NCBI GenBank assembly: GCA_900769555.1
Contig: CAAGHA010000158.1
Location: forward strand, 1 to 64,000
Origin: Bacteroidales bacterium
GTDB taxonomy: Bacteria; Bacteroidota; Bacteroidia; Bacteroidales; Paludibacteraceae
Direction of reading: 5' to 3'
DNA length: 64,000 nt
Each line of letters opens with the position of its first letter. The first letter of the stretch is position 1. Below are positions 43,332-51,769 of the stretch, one piece after another. A program made the position numbers and the translations under genes. The notes beneath the pieces were generated by a model. The model was not told the origin of the DNA, ran no database searches, and saw nothing but the letters and a program-made list of their open reading frames with translations.

Positions 43332-44465
43332 ATGAATTTCAAAAAAAATATTTTAGTGACAGGTGGAGCCGGGTTTATTGGTTCTCATGTAGTTCGTCTT
43401 TTTGTAAATAAATATCCGGAGTATCGGATTGTTAATTTGGATAAATTGACATACGCAGGAAATTTGGCGAATTTGAAAGATGTTGAAAATGCGCAAAATT
43501 ATGTTTTCGAAAAGGCGGATATTTGTGATTTTGAAAAGATTCAATCTATCTTTGAAAAATATAATATTGACAATGTGATACATCTTGCGGCTGAGAGTCA
43601 TGTGGATCGTAGTATCCGAGACCCGTTCACGTTTGCGAAAACAAATGTTTTGGGTACATTGACGTTGTTGCAAGTGGCAAAAGAGTTTTGGAAGGGTGAT
43701 TTTGAGGGAAAACGTTTTTATCATATCTCTACGGATGAGGTATATGGAGCGTTACAGATGACGCATCCGGAAGGTATTGAGCCTCCGTTTACTACTACTG
43801 CTTCGAGTGGTGAACATCATTTGGCATACGGAGAGAATTTCTTCTATGAAACAACTAAATATGATCCGCACTCTCCTTATTCGGCATCTAAGGCAAGTTC
43901 CGACCATTTTGTACGTGCATATCACGATACGTATGGTTTGCCAACGATCGTGACAAATTGTTCGAATAATTATGGTCCGTATCAGTTCCCGGAAAAATTG
44001 ATTCCTTTGTTTATCAATAATATTCGTCAAGGCAAGCCGCTTCCTGTCTACGGAAAGGGTGAGAATGTGAGAGATTGGCTTTATGTTGTGGATCATGCTC
44101 GTGCCATTGATGTAATTTTTCATAACGGAAAGATAAATGAAACTTATAATATTGGAGGTTTCAACGAGTGGAAAAATATAGACTTGATTAAGGTTATTAT
44201 TAAAACAGTTGATAGGTTGCTTGGAAATCCTGAGGGTACAAGTGATAAGTTGATTACATACGTAACTGATCGTGCAGGTCATGATTTGCGTTATGCTATT
44301 GATTCTACAAAATTGAAAAATGAATTGGGCTGGGAGCCAAGTCTTCAATTTGAAGAGGGGATTGAAAAGACTGTTCGTTGGTATCTTGACAATCAGGAGT
44401 GGATGGATAATATTTTGAGTGGAGACTACGAGAAATATTACGAGGAGATGTATAAAGGGCGTTAA
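43332..44465 (+). CDS. rmlB: dTDP-glucose 4,6-dehydratase
   Basis: Short-chain dehydrogenase making dTDP-4-keto-6-deoxyglucose, precursor of rhamnose and related sugars. The 377 residues have GGAGFIGS (11-18), the active-site triplet TDEVYG (134-139) and YxxxK (Tyr183, Lys187 in YSASKASSDH). A ~30-residue insertion after TDEVYG is usual in Bacteroidota copies. rmlA, rmlC and rmlD are absent from the window. Confidence 0.95.
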   Translation: MNFKKNILVTGGAGFIGSHVVRLFVNKYPEYRIVNLDKLTYAGNLANLKDVENAQNYVFEKADICDFEKIQSIFEKYNIDNVIHLAAESHVDRSIRDPFTFAKTNVLGTLTLLQVAKEFWKGDFEGKRFYHISTDEVYGALQMTHPEGIEPPFTTTASSGEHHLAYGENFFYETTKYDPHSPYSASKASSDHFVRAYHDTYGLPTIVTNCSNNYGPYQFPEKLIPLFINNIRQGKPLPVYGKGENVRDWLYVVDHARAIDVIFHNGKINETYNIGGFNEWKNIDLIKVIIKTVDRLLGNPEGTSDKLITYVTDRAGHDLRYAIDSTKLKNELGWEPSLQFEEGIEKTVRWYLDNQEWMDNILSGDYEKYYEEMYKGR

Positions 44466-44495
44466 GATGTCTATATATAATAAGGTATAATTAGT

Positions 44496-45839
44496 ATGAG
44501 GGATTTTAGGGATTTGAAAATAGCGGTTGCCGGAACAGGTTATGTGGGTTTGAGTATTGCCACACTTATGGCTCAGCACCATGAGGTTGTGGCTGTGGAT
44601 GTCGTGCAGGAGAAGGTCGATTTGATTAATGCAAAAAAATCTCCGATTCAAGATGAATATATTGAAAAGTACCTTCTTGAGAGGGACCTGAATTTGAAAG
44701 CGACGCTGGACGGGCGTTCTGCTTATAGAGATGCCGACTTCGTCGTGATTGCGGCTCCTACTAATTATGATCCTATCAAAAATTATTTTGACACGAGTCA
44801 TGTCGAGGAGGTAATTGATTTGGTGCTTGAAGCGAATCCGGATGCAGTGATGGTTATAAAATCCACTATTCCTGTCGGTTATACTCGAAACTTATATATA
44901 AGGTATGCAAATAAATTTGCTCAAACTCCGGCGTTGAGAGGAAAGAAGTTTAATTTGCTTTTTTCTCCTGAATTTTTGAGAGAGAGTAAAGCTTTGTATG
45001 ATAATCTTTATCCGTCCAGAATAATCGTTGGCTATCCTAAAAAGATTGATGCTGAGGGATTTGAAGAAGAGAATGAAGCGATAGAAGCGGTAGCGCATCC
45101 TGATATTGAAGAATATGCGAAGACTTTTGCTAAATTACTGCAAGAGGGTGCATTGAAAGAGAATATCGATGTTCTTTTCATGGGGATGAAAGAGGCTGAG
45201 GCGGTTAAATTGTTTGCCAACACCTATTTAGCACTTCGTGTCAGTTATTTCAACGAGTTGGATACATACGCTGAGGTAAAAGGAATGGATGCTCAGGCGA
45301 TTATTCAAGGTGTAGGATTGGATCCTCGCATTGGTACACACTACAATAATCCGAGTTTTGGCTATGGTGGCTATTGTTTGCCGAAAGATACTAAGCAGTT
45401 GTTGGCGAATTATGAAGATGTTCCTCAAAATATGATGACTGCAATAGTAGAGAGCAATCGTACTCGTAAAGATTTTATTGCTGATCAAATTCTTCGTCAA
45501 GCCGGTTATTACGATTATACGGATAGAAGCGGGTATAATCAAGAACGAGAAAAAGAGGTGACTATAGGCGTTTATCGTTTGACGATGAAGAGTAATTCAG
45601 ACAACTTTCGTCAAAGTTCGATTCAAGGCGTGATGAAGCGTATCAAGGCAAAAGGTGCTTCTGTGATTATTTATGAGCCGACTTTGGAAGACGGAACAAC
45701 TTTCTTTGGCAGTCGAGTGGTGAATGACATCGAGCGTTTTAAGGAGTTGAGTCACGCCATAGTGGCGAATCGCTATGATAGTATCTTGGACGATGTGAAA
45801 GATAAGGTTTACACGAGGGATATATTTAGGCGGGATTAA
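44496..45839 (+). CDS. UDP-glucose/nucleotide-sugar 6-dehydrogenase
   Basis: Oxidises a UDP-hexose to the uronic acid, most likely UDP-glucose to UDP-glucuronate. The 447 residues include the NAD loop GTGYVGLS (13-20), IKSTIPVGYT, LFSPEFLRESKAL and catalytic Cys294 in FGYGGYCLPKDTKQL. Substrate could also be UDP-ManNAc-type sugars, but the GGYCLPKDTKQL form favours Ugd. It follows rmlB by 30 bases. Confidence 0.88.
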   Translation: MRDFRDLKIAVAGTGYVGLSIATLMAQHHEVVAVDVVQEKVDLINAKKSPIQDEYIEKYLLERDLNLKATLDGRSAYRDADFVVIAAPTNYDPIKNYFDTSHVEEVIDLVLEANPDAVMVIKSTIPVGYTRNLYIRYANKFAQTPALRGKKFNLLFSPEFLRESKALYDNLYPSRIIVGYPKKIDAEGFEEENEAIEAVAHPDIEEYAKTFAKLLQEGALKENIDVLFMGMKEAEAVKLFANTYLALRVSYFNELDTYAEVKGMDAQAIIQGVGLDPRIGTHYNNPSFGYGGYCLPKDTKQLLANYEDVPQNMMTAIVESNRTRKDFIADQILRQAGYYDYTDRSGYNQEREKEVTIGVYRLTMKSNSDNFRQSSIQGVMKRIKAKGASVIIYEPTLEDGTTFFGSRVVNDIERFKELSHAIVANRYDSILDDVKDKVYTRDIFRRD

Positions 45840-45845
45840 GAGGGG

Positions 45846-46000
45846 GGTACAAACTCAAGCGAGGAGATATTTGTTGCATCAATATTTCGAGAGAGGCTTT
45901 TGGGGAGTTGGAAAAATATAAGTATCCGACACATCAGATTGTATTTTGCACCGAGAATGCTTTAAAAACTATTTCGTTCAAAAGCCATTACACTTTATGA
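45846..46000 (+). pseudogene. C-terminal fragment of a DUF3990-like gene
   Basis: An in-frame stretch without a proper start reads RGDICCINISREAFGELEKY followed by HQIVFCTENALKTISF and a stop at 45998-46000. The -NQI/HQI-F-T-E-x-A-L pattern resembles the end of DUF3990 proteins, which are thought to be ADP-ribosyltransferase-like. Only ~50 residues remain next to the dehydrogenase gene. Its stop overlaps the next ATG (ATGA), as in an intact operon. Confidence 0.45.
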
Positions 46001-46458
46001 AAAATAAATATTTTCCCGAAGAATCAATTTCAACGAATGATTTGTTTTTTGTCTGCTATATGGTAGAACGAGTTGCAAGGAAAATTAAACAGCGCAATTC
46101 ATACGTTGTAAACCAAATAGGAAAAGAAAAATTATATCACTTTTTAAGTTTAGCACAGGTTCTTCATTCTTCCAATCCTTTGCAAGTTGAGGCTGAGTGG
46201 ATAGAGGAGTTTAATTTGCAGGACGGAACTTTTGATATTACAAATGTGGATAAGAATTTGTGTGATAAGATTCCTACTCCCCTCGAAATGGGAAGCGTCT
46301 ATTCTCGTTTGATAGATTCTGTCTCTGAAAATTATGTGGATGGGTTAGTCGAAGTTTATAATTCAGACTTATGTGATGTCATAGATAATTACAATTCAAG
46401 TGCTTATTATGAGCCATCATATTATATAACAAGAGCTTATTTGAATGGCGGGTTTTAG
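45997..46458 (+). CDS. Conserved hypothetical protein linked to the DUF3990 remnant
   Basis: A 153-residue protein starting MKNKYFPEESISTNDLFFVC. The middle (CYMVERVARKIKQRN, LAQVLHSSNPLQVEAEWIEE) and IPTPLEMGSVYSRLI look like a helical partner protein; it faintly recalls DUF3791 proteins that accompany DUF3990. I chose ATG 45997 because of the 4-base overlap with the fragment; a TTG at 45946 lies inside it. No function is known. Confidence 0.6.
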   Translation: MKNKYFPEESISTNDLFFVCYMVERVARKIKQRNSYVVNQIGKEKLYHFLSLAQVLHSSNPLQVEAEWIEEFNLQDGTFDITNVDKNLCDKIPTPLEMGSVYSRLIDSVSENYVDGLVEVYNSDLCDVIDNYNSSAYYEPSYYITRAYLNGGF

Positions 46459-46499
46459 TGTTGAGAAATTGCAATGAAGAACTTTGAAATGATGAATAC

Positions 46500-46511
46500 T
46501 GACACTTGAAA
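46500..46511. repeat. 12-bp direct repeat, left copy
   Basis: TGACACTTGAAA is repeated exactly at 47394-47405. In both places GTGGTG follows (46545 and 47411). The pair brackets the MNT/HEPN genes and may mark the edges of an inserted module. Confidence 0.45.
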
Positions 46512-46571
46512 CTTGAAATTTGAAACATGACACAAAGAACGAACGTGGTGAATTGAAGTTTTATATTATTA

Positions 46572-46874
46572 ATGCGATTATCATCAATAGAAATAAAAAA
46601 GATTATAGATGTTGCCAAAGAGGTATATGGCTCGTCTGTTAAAGTATTTTTATTTGGTTCTCGCACTGATGATTCGAAGCGAGGCGGAGACATCGATTTG
46701 TTAATCAGAACAGAGACTCAAGAGAAGTTGGGATTTATGGGGCGAGTTTTGATGCGAGCGAAGTTAAAAATGGTTCTTGGAGATCAGAAGATTGATATAG
46801 TGGGAGATCATGAAGAGTCTGATTTTGTTCAAAGTATAATTAATGGTGCTATTTTGTTAAATGATGCAATCTGA
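46572..46874 (+). CDS. Minimal nucleotidyltransferase (MntA-like antitoxin)
   Basis: A 100-residue protein with the polymerase-beta-type NTase motif GSRTDDSKRGGDIDLL (Gly29-Ser30, Asp40, Asp42). In MNT/HEPN systems this protein AMPylates the HEPN toxin to neutralise it. It overlaps the HEPN gene by 14 bases, in the order usual for such pairs. Confidence 0.85.
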   Translation: MRLSSIEIKKIIDVAKEVYGSSVKVFLFGSRTDDSKRGGDIDLLIRTETQEKLGFMGRVLMRAKLKMVLGDQKIDIVGDHEESDFVQSIINGAILLNDAI

Positions 46875-47349
46875 AAATAAAATTTTGACAGAAAGAATTC
46901 ATAGAGAATTTATCATTGCAGAAAAGCATCTTTCTCGAATAGAAGAGTGTGTTTCATTGATGAACAATATGTTTCCTCTTTCAACTGCTTCTTATTCTTT
47001 TTTATCTTCAGAAGAGGTTCGATTATTGGATCAATTTATATTCAGATTCTCAAAATTGCAAGATTGTTTAGGTGCTAAGATGTTTCGATATACATTGCAA
47101 TTATTGGATGAGGATGTTGAGAATGCTCCCATGCGAGATGTTTTGAATATGCTTGAACGTTATAATTTACTTCCTTCCGTTCAAGAGTGGATGACTCTGA
47201 GAGAATTAAGGAACGAAGTTGCACATGATTATCCGTTTGAGGTGGATGATGTTGTTGAATCCCTTAATCATTTGCATGAGAAATGGGAATTGCTGAAAGT
47301 GGTATTGTTTCGACTCAAAGAGGTCTATTTGTCTAACGTTAAGGGGTAA
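46861..47349 (+). CDS. HEPN-domain protein (HepT-like toxin)
   Basis: A 162-residue helical protein with the HEPN RNase motif R-x4-H intact: Arg117...His122 in RELRNEVAHDYP. With the NTase it forms a probable toxin-antitoxin pair. It is longer than the ~110-residue HepT type, so the subfamily is uncertain. Confidence 0.8.
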   Translation: MMQSENKILTERIHREFIIAEKHLSRIEECVSLMNNMFPLSTASYSFLSSEEVRLLDQFIFRFSKLQDCLGAKMFRYTLQLLDEDVENAPMRDVLNMLERYNLLPSVQEWMTLRELRNEVAHDYPFEVDDVVESLNHLHEKWELLKVVLFRLKEVYLSNVKG

Positions 47350-47393
47350 TCAGTTCCAAGATTAAGATTCAAAGTTTCAAACAGTCAGCCACT

Positions 47394-47405
47394 TGACACT
47401 TGAAA
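47394..47405. repeat. 12-bp direct repeat, right copy
   Basis: Exact repeat of TGACACTTGAAA at 46500-46511, placed 45 bases after the HEPN gene and just before the flippase gene. Confidence 0.45.
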
Positions 47406-47435
47406 TACGCGTGGTGCATTCTCGAAAGTTCAATT

Positions 47436-48869
47436 ATGTCTGAATTAAAGCAAAAAACAGTAAAAGGCGTTGTGTGGAGTGCCATTGAACGATTCTCAGT
47501 TCAGGGTATTCAGTTTGTGGTGATGATATTCATGGCTCGTATGCTGACCCCTGATGATTATGGGTTGGTGGGTATGCTGGCTGTCTTTATTGCTATTTCT
47601 CAGTCATTTATTGATAGTGGATTTTCGCAAGCATTGATTAGAAAGCAAGATAGAACGGAGGTAGATAACTCTACTGTTTTTTATTTCAATATTGTCTTGG
47701 GGCTTTTGTTCTATTGTTTGCTGTTTGTTTCTGCTCCGTTAATTGCTAAGTTTTACAAAGAGCCTTTGTTGCTGGATTTAACTCGTGTTTTAGGGTTAAG
47801 TGTATTGATAAACTCCTTCGTTATTGTACAAAGAGCATTACTTACAGTACACATAGACTTTAAAACGCAGGCCAAGGCTGCATTAGTTGCTTCTGTTGTT
47901 TCCGGTGCAGTAGGGCTTTATATGGCATCAACCGGGTTTGGTGTATGGGCTTTGGTGGCGCAGCAGTTGGTAAATTTGGGTCTGAATGCCATTATGTTAT
48001 GGATTCTTTCAAAATGGCGACCTCAGTGGGTATATTCTTGGACTTCTTTCAGAGAGTTGTTCTCTTTTGGATCTAAGTTGTTAGCATCAGGGCTTTTGGA
48101 TACTTTGTATAAAAATATATATCAGATTGTTATAGGTAAGCTATTTTCTGCATCAAGTTTAGGCTTTTATAGTAGGGCGCGACATTTTGCAGAATTCCCA
48201 TCTTCCAATTTGACAGGGATTTTGCAAAGAGTTACATATCCGGTTTTATGTTCGATACAAGACGATGAAGAACGGTTGGCAAGTGTTTACCGACGTTTCT
48301 TAAAACTCTCTGCATTTGTTGTATTTCCGATGATGGTGGGACTTTCTGCTGTATCAGAACCTTTTATAAAAGTATTATTGGGTGAGAAATGGCTTTTTGC
48401 AGCTACACTATTATCTGTGATATGTTTTTCTATGATGTGGTATCCGATTCATGCTATCAATTTAAATTTATTGAAAGTAAAAGGGCGATCTGATTTGTTT
48501 TTGCGTTTGGAGATAATAAAAAAAGTAATAGGAGTTTCAGTTTTGTGTATAACTATTCCAAAAGGGTTAGTCGCTATGTGTGTTGGTAGTATATTCTCTT
48601 CTTTATTTTGTTTAGTTGTGAATACTTATTATACAGGTAAATTAATTAATGTGGGATTTGTCAGGCAGATGATAGATTTGTTCCCTATCTTGTTTTTGTC
48701 ATTATTAATGGGAACTTTAGTGTATGCATTTTGTCATTATTTCTCGTTCTCGCCATTATTAGCATTGATTGTAGGTTCGCTAATAGGATTTATTTTTTAT
48801 GTTTCCATCGCAAAAATACTAAAATTTGCAGAGTGGAATGAGTTAATGATGATAATACGAAAAAAATAA
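47436..48869 (+). CDS. wzx: Polysaccharide flippase (Wzx/MOP family)
   Basis: A 477-residue membrane protein with about 12-14 hydrophobic segments. It starts MSELKQKTVKGVVWSAIERF, with ARMLTPDDYGLVGMLAVFIAI and SGFSQALIRK, the hallmark of lipopolysaccharide-repeat flippases. It moves undecaprenyl-linked repeat units across the inner membrane. ATG 47436 is preferred over a frame start at 47400, which lies in the direct repeat. Confidence 0.9.
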   Translation: MSELKQKTVKGVVWSAIERFSVQGIQFVVMIFMARMLTPDDYGLVGMLAVFIAISQSFIDSGFSQALIRKQDRTEVDNSTVFYFNIVLGLLFYCLLFVSAPLIAKFYKEPLLLDLTRVLGLSVLINSFVIVQRALLTVHIDFKTQAKAALVASVVSGAVGLYMASTGFGVWALVAQQLVNLGLNAIMLWILSKWRPQWVYSWTSFRELFSFGSKLLASGLLDTLYKNIYQIVIGKLFSASSLGFYSRARHFAEFPSSNLTGILQRVTYPVLCSIQDDEERLASVYRRFLKLSAFVVFPMMVGLSAVSEPFIKVLLGEKWLFAATLLSVICFSMMWYPIHAINLNLLKVKGRSDLFLRLEIIKKVIGVSVLCITIPKGLVAMCVGSIFSSLFCLVVNTYYTGKLINVGFVRQMIDLFPILFLSLLMGTLVYAFCHYFSFSPLLALIVGSLIGFIFYVSIAKILKFAEWNELMMIIRKK

Positions 48870-48874
48870 TTACG

Positions 48875-49903
48875 ATGGTAGAGGTTAAAAAAGAAAGAAA
48901 TTCCAATCTGGAATTGTACAGAGTGGTTGTTATGTTATTAATTGTAGCACACCATTATGTAGTTAATTCAGGGTTGTTTCAGCTGATGGAGTCTTCTCCG
49001 TTGAGCGGAAATTCTTTATTTTTATATCTATTTGGGATGTGGGGAAAAACAGGTATAAATTGTTTCGTTTTGATTACAGGTTATTTTATGTGTAAATCGG
49101 ATATTTCTATAAGTAAATTTTTGAAATTACTTTTGGAAGTTTTTTTCTATGAGGTTGTTATTTATTCGATTTTTCTATCATGCGGGGTAGTAAGTTTTAA
49201 TTTGAAAAGTTTGTTTTTTGCATTAATACCTATAGGTAATGTGGGGAGAGGTTTCACAACTTCTTTTATCTTTTTTTATTTGTCCATTCCGTTTCTTAAC
49301 ATATTATTGAGAAACATGAGTAAAAGGCAACATAAATTACTTATTATTTATTGTTTGTTTATATACACTATTTGGGCATTTTATCCTTTTTCTGTTATGT
49401 TTAACTATGTTACATGGTTCATTATATTGTTTTTTATTTCATCCTATATTCGTCTTTATCCTATTAAACGAGATGGGGATGTTAAATTTTGGAGTTTATT
49501 GACGTTTTGTTCTGTTATACTATCATGTTTAAGTGTTATCATATTAAAGGTTTTAGATGTTTGGTGGCCATATAAATTTATGCAGGATTCAAATTCGATT
49601 ATGGCTTTAGTGACTGCAGTTTGTTCTTTTATGTTGTTTAAGAATTTAAAGATAAAACAGAGTAAGGTTGTCAATTTAATGGGGGCTTCTACTTTGGGGG
49701 TATTGTTGATTCATGCCAATAGTGATGCAATGCGACAGTGGTTATGGAAGGATACATTAGAAAATGTGTCTTGGTTTGAATCTCCGTATTTGTGGGTTCA
49801 TGCAACTTTATCTGTTCTAGTAATTTTTATCTTGTGTGTATTCATAGATCAAATAAGAATTCGTTTTATAGAAAAGCCTTTTTTTCTAGTTCTATGTATG
49901 TAA
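48875..49903 (+). CDS. Acyltransferase family 3 membrane protein
   Basis: A 342-residue integral membrane O-acyltransferase, probably adding acetyl groups to the polysaccharide. The N-terminal signature NLELYRVVVMLLIVAHHYV contains the conserved Arg and His; about ten hydrophobic segments follow. It lies 5 bases after wzx. Confidence 0.85.
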   Translation: MVEVKKERNSNLELYRVVVMLLIVAHHYVVNSGLFQLMESSPLSGNSLFLYLFGMWGKTGINCFVLITGYFMCKSDISISKFLKLLLEVFFYEVVIYSIFLSCGVVSFNLKSLFFALIPIGNVGRGFTTSFIFFYLSIPFLNILLRNMSKRQHKLLIIYCLFIYTIWAFYPFSVMFNYVTWFIILFFISSYIRLYPIKRDGDVKFWSLLTFCSVILSCLSVIILKVLDVWWPYKFMQDSNSIMALVTAVCSFMLFKNLKIKQSKVVNLMGASTLGVLLIHANSDAMRQWLWKDTLENVSWFESPYLWVHATLSVLVIFILCVFIDQIRIRFIEKPFFLVLCM

Positions 49904-49931
49904 ACTTAGAAAATAATATTCAAAAAATCTT

Positions 49932-51041
49932 ATGGAAGATAAGTTGATAACAGTCACATCTCCGCTGCTTCCGAATTTGGATGAGTTTCATTCTCTTTTG
50001 AAAGAAATTTGGAATAGTAAATGGATAACAAATAACGGTAGTTTTCATAAACGCTTAGAGTCAGAGTTGGCTTCTTACTTAAAGGTGCCATTTGTTAGTC
50101 TTTTTACTAATGGAACTTTACCTCTGATAACAGCGTTGCAGGCTCTGAGGATAACAGGAGAAGTTATAACGACACCTTATAGCTTTGTGGCAACTACACA
50201 TGCCTTGTGGTGGAATGGGATTAAACCGGTTTTTGTTGACATAGATTTGCAAACAGGTAATATAGATCCTGCTAAGATTGAGTCGGCGATTACTCCTAAA
50301 ACAACGGCTATAATGCCAGTGCATGTATATGGAAAACCTTGTGATACAAAAAAGATTCAAGAGATAGCGAATAAATATGGATTGAGGGTGATTTATGATG
50401 CAGCTCATGCTTTTGGTGTGGAGGTAAATGGAGAGAGTGTTTTGAACGCTGGAGATATGTCCACATTGAGTTTCCATGCCACTAAAGTTTATAATACGAT
50501 AGAGGGAGGCGCATTGGTGATGCATGATGAAGAGACAAAAAAGCGGATAGACTATTTGAAGAATTTTGGTTTTGCCGGAGAGACAGAGGTGGTGGCTCCC
50601 GGTATTAATAGCAAGATGGATGAGATGCGTGCCGCATACGGATTGCTAAATCTTCGTCAGGTGTATGCTGCTATTGAGTCTCGTCATCAGGTGGCGATTA
50701 AGTATAGAGAGGGTCTGCGGGATGTTGATGGAATTTCTTTTATGGAGGATATGCCGGGGGTGAAGCATAATTATAGTTATTTCCCAATATTTGTTGATGC
50801 AGAAAAATATGGAATGACCCGAGATGAGTTGTATTTTAAAATGAAAGACGCTAAAGTATTGGGTCGTCGTTATTTTTATCCTTTGATTAGTGAGTTTGCT
50901 ACTTATTGCGGATTACCAAGCTCGTCAAGAGAGAACTTGCCTAATGCACACAAAATGGCAGATAGTGTAATATGTTTGCCAATGCATCATGAGTTGGGTG
51001 ATGAGGAAATCAAACGAATTTTAGAGTTGATTGTTGTTTAA
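49932..51041 (+). CDS. DegT/DnrJ/EryC1/StrS aminotransferase
   Basis: PLP-dependent sugar aminotransferase. The 369 residues show NGTLPLITALQALRI, TPYSFVATTHALWW, the cofactor aspartate in VIYDAAHAFGV and Schiff-base Lys185 in FHATKVYNTIEGG. It makes an amino-deoxy sugar, perhaps from the RmlB product. It is separated from the next genes by toxin-antitoxin material. Confidence 0.92.
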   Translation: MEDKLITVTSPLLPNLDEFHSLLKEIWNSKWITNNGSFHKRLESELASYLKVPFVSLFTNGTLPLITALQALRITGEVITTPYSFVATTHALWWNGIKPVFVDIDLQTGNIDPAKIESAITPKTTAIMPVHVYGKPCDTKKIQEIANKYGLRVIYDAAHAFGVEVNGESVLNAGDMSTLSFHATKVYNTIEGGALVMHDEETKKRIDYLKNFGFAGETEVVAPGINSKMDEMRAAYGLLNLRQVYAAIESRHQVAIKYREGLRDVDGISFMEDMPGVKHNYSYFPIFVDAEKYGMTRDELYFKMKDAKVLGRRYFYPLISEFATYCGLPSSSRENLPNAHKMADSVICLPMHHELGDEEIKRILELIVV

Positions 51042-51102
51042 TAGGTGTTTATAGTCAAGTTGATGATATAGAAGTTTGTTAAATGGATAAATAGGTGAAA
51101 AG

Positions 51103-51342
51103 ATGGCAACAATTGTCTTAAATATAGAAGATGAAAGCATGCTTTCTCTGATAAAAAAAGCTTGTTCTTTATTAAAAGGTGTAAAGGAAGTAAAAGTTGT
51201 AAAAACTAAAGCTATTTCTGCCGATTTAGTTAAATCTAGTGGTTACAAAGAAGCTATGAGAGATAAAAGCGAGGGTAGAGTTTTTCAAGCTGATGGTGCG
51301 GATGATATGTTTCAACAAATTTTAGGGTATGTACCGCGTTGA
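51103..51342 (+). CDS. DUF2683-like antitoxin
   Basis: A 79-residue protein, MATIVLNIEDESMLSLIKKA, followed by a helix-rich tail typical of small antitoxins adjacent to RelE/YafQ toxins (DUF2683). It overlaps by 14 bases the start of a toxin-like frame that carries two stops. It may persist as an orphan antitoxin. Confidence 0.7.
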   Translation: MATIVLNIEDESMLSLIKKACSLLKGVKEVKVVKTKAISADLVKSSGYKEAMRDKSEGRVFQADGADDMFQQILGYVPR

Positions 51343-51604
51343 ATATACTCATCGTTTTAAGAAGGATTTGAAACGATGAGAAAAACGAGGTTTAAAACTC
51401 AGAAAGTTGTTGAATATAATAGAAGTTTTGGCAAATTTTGGTGAGTTACCTAATACTTATCGACCTCATAAATTAAGTGGAAATTAATCTGGGTTATGGG
51501 AATGTCATGTTCAGTCTGATTGGTTGTTGGTTTGGGAGCAAGATGATGGATTATTGACGCTGCTGTTTTTGCAAACAGGAACCCATTCAGATATATTTAA
51601 ATGA
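51329..51604 (+). pseudogene. YafQ/RelE-like toxin broken by two in-frame stop codons
   Basis: From ATG 51329 the frame reads MYRVEYTHRFKKDLKR, then TGA (51377-51379), then GLKLRKLLNIIEVLA, ELPNTYRPHKLSGN, TAA (51485-51487), then SGLWECHVQSDWLLVWEQ and LLTLLFLQTGTHSDIFK to the TGA at 51602-51604. All parts align with YafQ-type RNase toxins in one frame, so two nonsense substitutions, not a frameshift, inactivate it. The remaining 51605-51769 is AT-rich with nothing visible. Confidence 0.85.
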
Positions 51605-51769
51605 ATTGATAATTGTTTATACTTTTGTATAAATTCTGCATTTGTAAATAAAATTAGCTTCGAGCGAAGATGTAGTAAGTTGGATATTGTAGTTTATGAT
51701 ATAATTTTTTGCTTGCTACAAAGGTGGTAATGGAATATTTTAACGAAGTGTTGATTTGAGTTTATTATA

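Noticed and set aside
43752..44801. 349-codon minus-strand ORF opposite rmlB and the nucleotide-sugar dehydrogenase
   Set aside because: It is antisense to two certain genes, with composition of a reversed coding strand and no domain resemblance.
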